Assembly: GCA_009760855.2 (NCBI GenBank)
Contig: WPIO01000132.1
Location: 474,001 to 534,000, forward strand
Direction of reading: 5' to 3'
DNA from: Cristatella mucedo
Taxonomy: Eukaryota; Bryozoa; Phylactolaemata; Cristatellidae
DNA length: 60,000 nt
The stretch's first letter is position 1, and each line of letters opens with the position of its first letter. The translations under genes and the position numbers were made by a program. Of this stretch, positions 44,438-54,318 are shown piece by piece. Below the pieces are notes generated by a model, which saw nothing but the letters and a program-made list of their open reading frames with translations, was not told the DNA's origin and did not search any database.

Positions 44438-44723
44438 TAAACGCGAAGTCCTACTCATAGGACACCCTGAGCGTGTGGCTGGTCAAGCAGACTTTTACCT
44501 TCTAATTGGTAACGCGTCATTACGACTGCATGATCGTACGAGTGTCATCGTGTGTTAAGAATTTAGGGTACCTCTTGATAGCTGCTGTTTGAAAGCTTTG
44601 TTAAGAAGACTAGCTCCTATAACTATCCATCACACTTGATCCCTGTCCAAGATTAGGGACTGTCTAGCCGATGCGGCTAGCTGGAGATCTTACAAGCTCC
44701 CTGGTTCTATTCAGGCTGAACTA

Positions 44724-45020
44724 CTACTAATAATAATAATAACTCACTTGATAAAACGCCCTCGGAGAACTCAATCTCTTTCCAGGTGCTTTACATTTTC
44801 TGCAAAGGATGCATGATTGAATGGCTAGTAGTAGCATGCTTAATAAATAACAAGTATACCATGGTTAGGGTGACATGCGCAGGGTCAGCAAGCAAGTGTG
44901 GTTAGCAGCAGCATGCACAGAGTCAGCACGCATAAGCACATTCAGAACGAATCACAGGGACTCACTAAATGCCGCGATAAATATATGCGCTTTTAATTTT
45001 TTTTATTTTTAATTTCTTTG
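44724..45020 (-). mobile_element. LINE-A 3' end nested in LINE-B, opposite orientation
   Basis: (TAA)n tail at 44727-44742, then antisense LINE-A 3' UTR up to about 45020. The LINE-B ORF continues on the far side (TAGGCTACC..., WLGYL-equivalent). Confidence 0.82.
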
Positions 45021-45400
45021 CACTGTAGCTAAGTGTTGGCTAGGCTACCTACACAAGTAAGTGCAGCCTCTGCAGCGGTTGGTGATGAACATGGCTGCAA
45101 GGTTGGTTTACAAATCCACACGATTCAGCGTCTCACGTCTCGTTTGCTGAAGGAGCTGCGACGGCTCCTGGTCGATCAGTGGATACAGAGCCAAATACTC
45201 ACCAAGACCCACAAGGTCACACGTTCACCGTAGCTGGGTTCCTTCGTGCCTAGCAAAGCTGTCCACTAGTTTCAGCCTCCTTGTGCCCTCCCGTCCTCTG
45301 GACAATTGTTTAGCTGTTCGATTCATTCGCTTAAATACCGTTGGCAACAGAGGCTTTTGCTCTGCAGGTCTCAGACTGAGGAGCTCACTTTCACAACTCT

Positions 45401-46900
45401 TAAGGATAAAGGTCGATAAGATACTGAGGAGAGTGGTCCGATAATCTAATAATTTTATAAGGCATGTTTTAAAAGACAAACATTGTAGAAATGAGATCTG
45501 AAGATATGACAATTTACATGTAAAGAGAGCGCATTAAAAGTGGCCAGTGAAACCATGTTCAATCCGTAAGCAAACTGGCAACAACATATCTACAAATGGA
45601 AAACTTACCAATCTCTGCATCAAAAATGACTTGTGTCCCAGCTTTGTGATTCCTGGCTTTTCGAGTTACATGTTTGCAGCTTTTACGCCCCTGCGACTTT
45701 TAGGCAGCTTAATTTACAGTGTAGCTATGTGCCTTATAAGATCTATACTGCTGCCCAATACTTAAAAAGTCAACTTGAAATTTCAAATGTGAATTCAGCT
45801 CTACTTGCCGGAGTTCATTTCTGATTCCGATTGGATTAGTTTTGCTTTGCAAAATAAATTTGACTTGACAGAGACAGATTGTACTCTGAAGCACGACAAG
45901 TGTCGTCAGAAGATAGCGAGCTGCGGTGAAGGCTGGAGGTCTCACGAAGCACTTCCTGCAGTAGCAGCAGATGGCGAGGTTTCTCTGTGTCATCACGTCC
46001 TCGTGTCGTTTCCGCATTTTGATTGTTGTTTAATTGAAAATACTCATTTTGTGGTCGATTTTAATTTTACCAGCGTCGAGAGTCTTTCATTGAGCTGCGA
46101 TCTTTCATCATAAAAATTTCGTCTCGTAGAAATCGAGAGAAAAGTTGGATCGCTTTAATTAATTTTAATTAAGAAGGGCTTGAGCAATTCCCTGTAAGTC
46201 ATTTTCGGACCTCGACTGAGAAAGTCAAGATTTGTATACTTCTTCCGCAGGGGGTGCTCCTTACTTTGCCCACTAACCTGAGTTTAATGGCTCGGTCAGC
46301 ATTCGGACGCGATGTTGATCTTACTAGTAATAATTAAACATTAGCACAGCATTTTATAACGCATTGTGGGAACTTGATTCTTTCAAGGCACTGCTGAAAA
46401 GGAGGCAGCTGACTACAACTTACGGCTTGCTAGGTCGGCTTACCAGAAATTATAGCACGCGTACTTGTTGCTCGCCGTGAGAGCACTTGTCAGTACTTTT
46501 CACACGGACAAAGCAAACGCGGTGGGTGAGGGATAGGTGGGTGCCTAGTTTAGCTATTAATGTCGTCAGGTTGTTTCGCTTTAAATGTCATTAAGTCTGG
46601 TTGTGGAATCGTGTTAAACAGCGGGGAAGTCGGGAGGTTGCGGATGCATTGGAAATTAAACGAAAACGCTATATGGCTCTGTCCGCTGGTTAGATGCATG
46701 GTTTAACAACCAAAGTCATTCGGTGGAGCGAGTGCTGCGACGAGACGATTCCCGAGGAGAATGTATTTGAGGTAGGTGAGTCGGACCAAGAGAAACAGGT
46801 CAACTTGAAGTAAGTGCTTGATAACAAAGTTGATACTCCGCTCGATCTGAACTCAACGAAGGTCGCAGAGAAACAATTCGCCTACTCGACATTAGCGATC
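45401..46900. other. No gene recognised with confidence
   Basis: Open frames at 45547-45765 and 45805-46113 (+) have no recognised domain. An exon-like piece at about 46719-46778 (KVIRWSECCDETIPEENVFE) ends at a strong donor GAG/GTAGGTGAG, but no partner exon was recognised. Confidence 0.28.
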
Positions 46901-46919
46901 GCTGCGTCGAGTCGCCCTT

Positions 46920-48130
46920 CTACCACTTCGCTAGGCAAGAGTTTTCCTTGCTTATTTCACAGCCGAGTACGCGAGCTCGAGTGATGCTCGATCATCGGCG
47001 ACATCCCAGCAGAGCGAGCACTCGGCATCCGCTCGCCCGGACTCTTTCCCCTCACCCCCAGCCCCATGCCGAGCTCTCTTGTGCTGCTTCTACTGAGCGG
47101 ACGCAGCGCCTGGCTTGTGCTGCTTCGACTGAGCGGACGCAGCACCTCTTCTACGGTTGGACATCGACAAAAAGCGAGAGCACGAGCTCGTCGCCCGAAA
47201 CGCTGCTGAGGAGATGCCACGTCCCCACTCCGGCCCCCGTTAGCGAGTTGCTACACCGTCCCGCGCCCGCTCCAGCCCCGCTCCGGACGACGTCACGAAT
47301 TCCCGATCGACCGCTCGCGCTGCCGCGGTTCCGCCTCGCTTCACGTCTGACCGCGTCGAGCAGCAAAGAAATCGACTCGAGAAAGGAAGAAGCACGCGCG
47401 GGATCTCGCGGCGGCCGCCGCCGCCGCCGCCGCCGAGCAGCAGCCGAACGGAGCACGACCAAACGCCGACGCGCCTAAGCGGCGCCGGACGTCCTGACGG
47501 CACCTAGCGAAGTGTGCTAATTGCTTAATTGGCTTACCACTCGGCACTGCCTTGACGCCACGCTCCGAATCAGTTGGCGGCGGCGGCGGGAAAGGCGCCG
47601 TCCGGAGACAGGCGTCCACAGATCAAAAGGCTCTCCTGCGCCGCCGACTTCTCGGACACGAAGCAGGTCTGAAGCGTCGGCCGAAATTTTAGACAGCTCG
47701 AGAGAGCCGCGCCCCCTCCGCCTGCGGCTGCTGACCTCTACGGGAGCGGCGGCGGGCAATCCGGACTCTTGGGACGTGCGAAGAAGTCGCCCCGAGCTCT
47801 CGAGCTTCGAAAGGGCTACTGGAAACTTTTTCTGCTTAGTACCCACCGAGTCATTGAAGCTGTGCAGGGCTGCGGACGGAGAAGCGCTGCACATTCTTAG
47901 GAAGCGGGTGCGACTTCCGCCGTCATGGGGCAGACGGTGGCGAATCTCGGCGAGGGGCGCGGCTGAGTCTCGGGCCGACGGTCGCGTGCACACACTTCGC
48001 GACCTAAGCCGAGCATTTGACTCCTGCAGCCGGTAGGTCAATACGCACCGCTGCGAGCGGATACGCTCAACCGGATGCACTCAACCGGAAGCCAGCTTCT
48101 CGAAGCGGGTCAGGCGCCAGAGCGCTAGCT
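46920..48130. promoter_or_regulatory. GC-rich CpG-island-like block
   Basis: About 1.2 kb, markedly richer in GC and CpG than its flanks, with overlapping long frames on both strands (46948-47478 +, 47521-48036 +, 47517-48080 -). None contains a recognised domain. The mutual overlap and Arg/Ser/Pro bias suggest composition, not coding. A promoter region is possible. Confidence 0.35.
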
Positions 48131-49190
48131 TCCGGACTCTCAGGCAGGCAGGCCGCGGATCTGCTCTTGAGGTCGACGTGACGAAAATGCATCCTAAATT
48201 TTCTGCCCTTACTGGAGCGTGTCCTCCGCTAGATGCCGAAGTAAATAAATCTCGGCCGTCGGTTCAGCGTCAGGTGAATAAGATGCGAACGAGGCTCTTT
48301 TCAATCGAAGCCCGCTGCCTTAGCTTGCGGTTCTGGGCGCTACTTCTCTGACGCAATCAAATTGCTCATTTGCAGCAACGATAAGGCGACCGCCAAGCAG
48401 CTGGCGCCTGTCGCTTAGAAATGCCGCCTAGAAATGCCGCCGATCGTCCTAGCTGGCAGCGGCGTCGAAGTGGCAAAGCAAATATGTTATCGTAGTGTCG
48501 ACGGGCGCCAGTTGACGCTGTCACGCTCCGAGTCCGATGGGCGGCCGGCAACAGCGGCGGCCGTCGGCGCTCGGCCGCGAGCTCGGGTACTTGAATTGTG
48601 AGACTCTCCCGTCGGGGGGCTCTAGAGCGTCATGTACCATGGGTTTCGAGCACCCCTCAGGTTCAAGATGTGCGTCTACGGGTTCGGCGTCTGTCCTTCA
48701 ACCCATCGCCACCACCACCCCGCTAGTGCCGCCACCATGTTCGACGCGCTGCTATCGCCACCCAGCGGCAAGCTGCCCCGCTAGGCACCGTTCGGTTTCC
48801 CTTTTACGTGGCTGCTGTTATACGTCGTCTGAGAGCTCCGATTCCCCGGTCGCTTGTCATCCCGTACATTTGCCAGCCTTTTTTCGAAACTACCTGAAAA
48901 GCTAGCCGTCCTTTGGTATCTTGCACGCGACGTCTTCTCGGACGCTTCTTTGTACCGTGTAGAACGTAAGTCCAAATGCTCGAGGGCATGTCGGCAGGCA
49001 TTTTAAATGAAAGCTCCAAGAGGCTGTCTGAATGGGAATGCCTTCTAGATCAAATTCACATCTCCTTTCTCTAGGCAGTGCCAACGTCGCCATGCAACGA
49101 ATATATTTAATCATCAATCGTTCTCTGTACTATATAAGACGCTATTCAATCGGCTGGCGAACCAGTTCAATCGGTCAATATTCAAATGGC
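48131..49190. other. No gene recognised
   Basis: Mixed sequence. The + frame 48537-48905 lacks a recognised domain. TATATAAG occurs near 49131. Confidence 0.35.
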
Positions 49191-49194
49191 CGCT

Positions 49195-49752
49195 GCAAAC
49201 AGGCTCTTACAGTTGGTGCAAAGCTCTGCAGCTAGGCTCATCTGTACTTCAATGCTCTGTCACTTACTTCTCGGTCCCTTCATTCTCTAGCTCGAGCCTC
49301 AAATCACAACTAGTCCCCCACCAGGCGAAGAATCGTACAACCCGCTGTTCTGACTCGAATCGTTTAGCCGTACCTCGTATGAACCTCAAAACCGTTAGAG
49401 ACCGTTAGAGACGCTTAGTTTCTGTGCTCCCATAGCTTGGAACTCACTACCTCGGACTATCTACTATCTACTATTACTACGAATACGACTATCTACTACT
49501 AATCACTACGTCGCAACGTCCCCTGACATGACAAAATTAAAAAAAAGATTGAAACGCACCGGTTTGTTACAGCATTTGGTGGTCTTTGCGATTTATCCTT
49601 CCTGTGCATGTACCTGCTTACACTGTGCCTGCTGCTTGCGGATTTTACCGCCAAACACTTGGTAATGCTTTATATGCAGCATCTGTAAAGTGCCTAGAGA
49701 GAGATTCAGTTCCTTGAGGGCACTATACAAATCTATTAATATTATTATTATT
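49195..49752 (+). mobile_element. LINE-A copy with complete 3' end
   Basis: Starts LQLVQSSAARLI..., deleted internally, then the 3' UTR and terminal block GAGGGCACTATACAAATCTA followed by (ATT)n at 49737-49752. A short tandem CTATCTACTA expansion interrupts it at 49458-49500. Confidence 0.85.
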
Positions 49753-50222
49753 CCAAGTGCCGTAGCAAGGACTCGTCTGCATTCGTGCGTTTCGGACAAG
49801 CGCTGGCAATATTCGAGGCCGCTTTGACCTTTGAGACGATAGTTCTCGCCACCCCGATATACAGTTAAACATAAATCAAGAGAACTTAATATCTATCTAT
49901 TTAGCCCTATGACCTTTTTGCGCCTGACCTCCAACGACTTTCCTCCCTCTTTCAGTCGGAAGTGCAAGACGGGAAGCGTACGACTGTACACCGAAGTGGC
50001 TGCGGATCGAGTAGGTTCCCGCGTTCGTACGTTGCATTTCCGCCCAAGTCGACGCTTCGACGAACTCTCGCTTCACGAGTAGCGCTGCGTGCAGAAAGCG
50101 CAGAATCCGTGCGCACCAGCGTGCGAGCCAGCCTAAAGTGAGAGGAGGCCCGGTCTAGTGCCCAATAGACTTTCGGCCACCGGACTTCCGATGGAATAGC
50201 ACGAAAGTAGAGTAACAACAAG
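49753..50222. other. No gene recognised
   Basis: Mixed sequence with short frames only. Confidence 0.4.
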
Positions 50223-50224
50223 GG

Positions 50225-50395
50225 TCAACTAATTCAGCAGCCTCCTTTAAATAGCTGCAGAAGAGTTATTATTGTCTGTATCGCTCTGCTTGCAGAGGAC
50301 AGTGTGAAAGATTGCCTCTGGCGGGGCTCTAACCCACGACCTGGGTCGCTAAGTAGATGCACCTCGCCCCCAAGCTAAGACACCGTCGCAAGGAC
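50225..50395 (-). mobile_element. SINE-1 copy (diverged)
   Basis: Antisense order as at 4.57 and 58.84 kb: AATTCAGCAGCCTC tail end, CTTGCAGAGG middle, then GGGGCTCTAACCCACGACCT containing the reversed B-box-like segment. Confidence 0.6.
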
Positions 50396-50935
50396 ACCGT
50401 CGCGCCGACGCGACCAAGTTTAAATGGCTGCCTAACCCGAGAGCGGATTAGTTCGCAGTCGCTGGCTGAGCAGACCTTACTAGCCGATCCATGCCTCCCC
50501 AGTTGTGCTTACGTTGGAAGACAGCGCTTTCCCGGAAGCGGCTGTCGAAAAAACACCCAGCAAATCTAAGAAATATCCAGCTGAACACGAATCGCCCTAA
50601 TTTGCAGAGGCTTCGCGGCATCAGTGGCTTCAAAATACGACCAACGGACAGACAGTATATAATCAACATAATCTGTATATTATTAACCACTTGTGTATGC
50701 TCTTAACTATAGCTTACTGCTTAACATCAGGGTAAAACTATGAATTAGAGTCGGCTTCGATATCCAAGCAGTCAGCAGCCTGGCCAACTAAGGACTTCGC
50801 GGTGGAAAGAAGCTAACCTTGGCAACGACCTCATATTACGCTCAGAAATCATCGTTTCGACACGGCCGTTTAAATTGAGGCAATTTGCGCCTCGGGTGTG
50901 TTATCCAGGTGGGAGTTTTCACGGCAAGCTCGCTA
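50396..50935. other. No gene recognised
   Basis: Short frames only; no repeat recognised. Confidence 0.4.
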
Positions 50936-50939
50936 ACTC

Positions 50940-51250
50940 GCATTTGTATCTCCGTCTGTAACTCCACAAAGCCACAAAGATTATGTGGGTGTAACGCAGG
51001 AGAGTTTTGTATAGCGAACTCGGAGCCTAAACGGCTTTCAGTATGCATTCTGTAGACAACAGACTTCATCTCACGCAACAAAGAGAAAGTGGGAAGCATA
51101 GCAGAGTCGGGAAAGCAGTTGAGGTAGTGAGTAGCTAGGAAGTAGCAGCACAGGACCACTAAAAAGGATGCGCCATAGTTGGCAGCAGGAGAGTAGTTGT
51201 CGTTGAGTAAGAGTCGTGTAAGCGAGTTCCATAGTCTAGGACCTGCAGAG
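50940..51250 (-). mobile_element. LINE-B 3' end
   Basis: Antisense 3' UTR and ORF end, strongly similar to the copy at 9.68-9.98 kb (TGGGTGTAACGCAGGAGAGTTTTG, GAAAGTGGGAAGCATAGCAG). The pentamer tail is missing. Confidence 0.85.
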
Positions 51251-51254
51251 CTAA

Positions 51255-51690
51255 AGCTACCACCCGCTTCTCGGAATCCAACAGTCTGGAAATACCTCGT
51301 ACGAACCTTAAATCCTTTGGAGACCGTGCATTTAGCTCGTATGCTCCCAAAGCCTGGAACTCCCTCCCGACCTGCGTCAGAACATCCCATGACCTGACCA
51401 CATTTAAAAGAAACTTAAAAACACCTATTTAGGACAGCATTTAGTGGGTCCCTGTGATTTGTCCTTGATGTGCTTATGCGTGCTGACACTGTGTATGCTG
51501 CCACTAACCACATTTGCATGCTGACCCTGTGCATGTCACCCCTAACCATATTATTCATTTTGTTTGTTTTTCAAGCATGATTTTACTTACTATTCTATTG
51601 CATATCACTTTGCAGCAAATGTAAAGCGCCTAGAAAGAGATTAAGTTCTCTGAGGGCGCTTTATCAAGTGCAATATTATTATTATTCTGT
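51255..51690 (+). mobile_element. LINE-A copy with complete 3' end
   Basis: Sense end of the ORF (AYAPKAWNSLPTCVRTSHDL-like), the full 3' UTR, then AAAGCGCCTAGAAAGAGATT, CTGAGGGCGCTTTATCAAGT and (ATT)n at about 51673-51685. It is a good reference for the LINE-A terminus. Confidence 0.9.
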
Positions 51691-51699
51691 CGCCAACGG

Positions 51700-51852
51700 T
51701 CTGAATAATAATAATAATATAATTCATTTGTATAGCGCCCCAAGAGAACTTAATCTCTATTCAGGCGCTTCACATATGCCTTGGGGCTCGAGCCCGAGAC
51801 CTCAGCCAGAACTTGGCCGGTGCGAGCACCTTAACCTCTGGACCAAATATAA
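51700..51852 (-). mobile_element. SINE-2 copy
   Basis: On the - strand: AGGTTAAGGTGCTCG (A-box-like), GGGCTCGAGCCCC (B-box-like), then TGAATAGAGATTAAGTTCTC and TTGGGGCGCTATACAAATGA with an ATT-type tail. It is the best-preserved copy. Confidence 0.82.
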
Positions 51853-51879
51853 GCGGAGGAATGGAACGGTTAATTTATT

Positions 51880-52605
51880 GTTCATACAGGACCTGAGAGC
51901 ACGAGGAGGCTGAAACTCGCGCAGCAGTTCAGCTAGGTATGAAGGAGCCAAGCAGTGGCGGGCTTTGTGGGTCAGCGTCAAAACTCTTCTCTGTATCTGT
52001 TGGTCAACCGGCAGCCATCCTAGCTCTTTTAGCAAAGGAGACGCGTGGTCAAATTTCTGGGCTTTGCAAACTAGCCTGGCAGCCATATTCAAAGCCATCT
52101 GCATTGGCCTAGTTGCTTTTTTTGGTAGACCAGCCAAAAGATAATTACAACAGTCAAGCCGAGACAGAACTAGGGAGCTAGTTAAATTTTTTGCAAGACA
52201 CCGTGGAAGACAACTCCTAATCTTGGATAGGTCTAGACAGTTGCCGAAAAGGACACCTACAGTTTGAGCACGTTGTGATGGTCGCATAACGGCATCACCT
52301 AATAGAATAGCAAAGCCTTCTAATCCAGCCAGCATACGCTTAGGGTGTCTTACGAGAAGCAGTTCAGTTTTATCGTCGTTTAATTTTACGATATTCTCCG
52401 ACATCCAGGATCGAGTGTCGGCTAGTCAAGCATTCGGTGCATCAGTTGCTGCAGCAGATTTCGACGGTTCGAATGACAAATACAGCTCAGTATTGTCAGC
52501 ATAAAAGTGACATCCTATTCCATGGGCCTTAATCACACTTCCCAGAGGTTGAATATAAACGGAGAACAGCAAAGGACCGAGGACGGACCGCAGCTCCCGC
52601 TCTTT
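51880..52605 (-). mobile_element. LINE-B copy (RT core to C-terminus)
   Basis: A 200-codon frame (51802-52404) holds SENIVKLNDDKTELLLVRHP, AVMRPSQRAQTVGVLF, LSKIRSCLP, LSRLDCCNYLLAGLPKKATR, LNMAARLVCKAQKFDHASPL and LAPSYLAELLREFQPPRALR. Upstream (52426-52614) lies [20 protein letters not shown] with YADN replacing the catalytic YADD. The two frames do not join. Confidence 0.9.
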
Positions 52606-53105
52606 GCGAGCCACACGACTCGGCGGTCGAGCTACCCCTTTGACCTCGGCGGCTTCTAACAGATCCCGCTAACGAGCCAGCTAACGATCCTGCTAACGGC
52701 CCCAGGCGGCAATATAATTAGTAAGACAGTCAAACGTTGTCTGCGCCTCCTTCAGCCCCCTCCAACTTGGCTCTCGCTCCCTCCGTTCGCTACTCCGCTC
52801 GCTACGGGAGCTCCGTTCGAGCGCTCGCTCGCTCGCTCGCCACCCAATCTCTCTCCGAGCTAGTTGGTCTCCCACTCCCTTACTTGGACTAGCATCCGTT
52901 ATAATTAAATCTCCCAACACTGAAGAACGCGTAGTATAGACCCAGACGGAGCTTCCATCGAAGCTTTGAAGAAAAACGCTTCGCTCGACTTTCCGCATGC
53001 CTAGCGTGTAGGGCTGTATTTCCAGAAGCTGATCGTGCGTACAAACACTCCCGTGTAAATATCAATCTCTCGAACCTGTAATTGCGCACGCGCAGCTTCG
53101 TCATC
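52606..53105. other. No gene recognised
   Basis: Contains a GCTCGCTCGCTCGCTCG run (52820-52842) and Arg/Ser-rich frames on the - strand. No domain recognised. Confidence 0.35.
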
Positions 53106-53107
53106 TG

Positions 53108-53292
53108 GTGAGTCGTGATGGCACACTAGGTAAGGCGGTTGCTTTCACGACCTCGGTCCCGAGGTCGTGGGTTCGATTTCTTCGGTGGGCGATCCTTTAT
53201 CGCCACTGCAAGCGGTGGTGATAGCCGTGAAAGGCTCTTCTGTCGCTATACAAAAAGAGGCTGTTTAATCAGCTAGGATTTATTTATTTATC
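53108..53292 (+). mobile_element. SINE-1 copy (best preserved)
   Basis: TCGTGATGGCACACTAGGTAAGG head and CACGACCTCGGTCCCGAGGTCGTGGGTTCGATTTC (hairpin arm plus B box). Then GGCGATCCTTTATCGC, CTGCAAGCGGTGGTGATAGC, AAAGGCTCTTCTGTCGC and AGAGGCTGTTTAATCAGCTA, ending in TTTATTTATTTA. Confidence 0.88.
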
Positions 53293-54140
53293 TGTTGGAA
53301 CTCGAAGGCCAAAATTTCGGGCCCTGCCCGCATTGCTCGAGAAATCGTGCGTGCCCTGCTGCGGGCGTAAGGGGGTACTGCCTAGCATCCATCCGACCCA
53401 ACATCGGTACTAGCCGAGAGCGAAGCAGCCCACTCTACCAGTAGCCTACTGGGCATCGCCGCGCGAGCCTAATAAGGCCGCTTCGACTTGATAATCCACT
53501 AGACGGGGTCAGTTCGAGCGTCTTAGCTGAAGGACGCCGGCTCCACTGCCGCCGCCACGCTCGGCTCCCCGCCGTCGCGCTTGAGGCTGAGACCTTATTT
53601 GGACGGCGGGCACCGCGGCGGCTACGGAAGGCGGGGCAGCAGCCGAAAATACGCTCGAGCTGCAGCGGCTCGAGACCCGTGACCGAGCTGCAGCGGCTCT
53701 TTCGGGAAGCGCTGCTGCCTGCTCGGACACGGCGCACTTGATGGCAGGCCGCCGCTTCAAGGCGACCGATCCGCGCCAGCAACCGGATGCGGCGGCCGGT
53801 GCACGGGCCGCTCGGCGACATCCGCTGCTGTTTCCGCACGCCGCCGGCCCGACCAGGTGCACGTCGGCAATAGTCCGCCGCTGCGGCAGGCCTTTCTTTG
53901 AACGAAGGCGAAGCGGGCGGCAGCGCCGCTGCTGCCCTTTGCCTTGCTCAACAAAGAGAATTGACCGCCGCAGCGGCGAGAAAATACGCACTCAAATGAC
54001 ATGACCTTAGTAGCGCTAGACTCAACACCAGAGCCAAAGCCAGCGACTCCTCGTCCAGAGGCGGAAGTGCGGGCACGCTGCTTTAATTACTAGCGAGACG
54101 AGGACGGGACAACGAGGTGGCTGCCGCTGGCCACATTGGG
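53293..54140. other. GC-rich sequence, no gene recognised
   Basis: GC-rich from about 53.45 to 53.98 kb with overlapping Arg/Ala-rich frames on both strands. No domain recognised. Confidence 0.35.
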
Positions 54141-54143
54141 CGA

Positions 54144-54145
<2 letters not shown>

Positions 54146-54240
<95 letters not shown>

Positions 54241-54261
54241 CATCTATCTATCTCTCGCTCG

Positions 54262-54318
<57 letters not shown>
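54146..54318. repeat. (CT)n microsatellite with CTAT interruption
   Basis: About 80 bp of pure CT, a (CTAT)n interruption at 54225-54250, then about 50 bp of CT. Confidence 0.95.

Larger units (their letters stand above)
43915..45400 (+). mobile_element. LINE-B copy carrying two nested LINE-A 3' ends
   Basis: RT-region pieces IVFNPCRTVVTSHPADQP and ALCRSPFTPSP are followed by a degraded active-site region. The KLLLIGHPKR equivalent resumes after an insertion at 44441 (TACTCATAGGACACCCTGAG), then come the SKIRDCL and NMAARLVYKSTRF blocks and LLKELRRLLVDQWIQSQIL. The LINE-A insertions at 44248-44437 (+) and about 44724-45020 (-) split it. Fully decayed. Confidence 0.82.

Noticed and set aside
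47517-48080. 187-codon - strand frame as a gene
   Set aside because: It overlaps a 171-codon + strand frame in the same GC-rich block. It is Arg/Ser-rich with no recognised domain and no exon signals.
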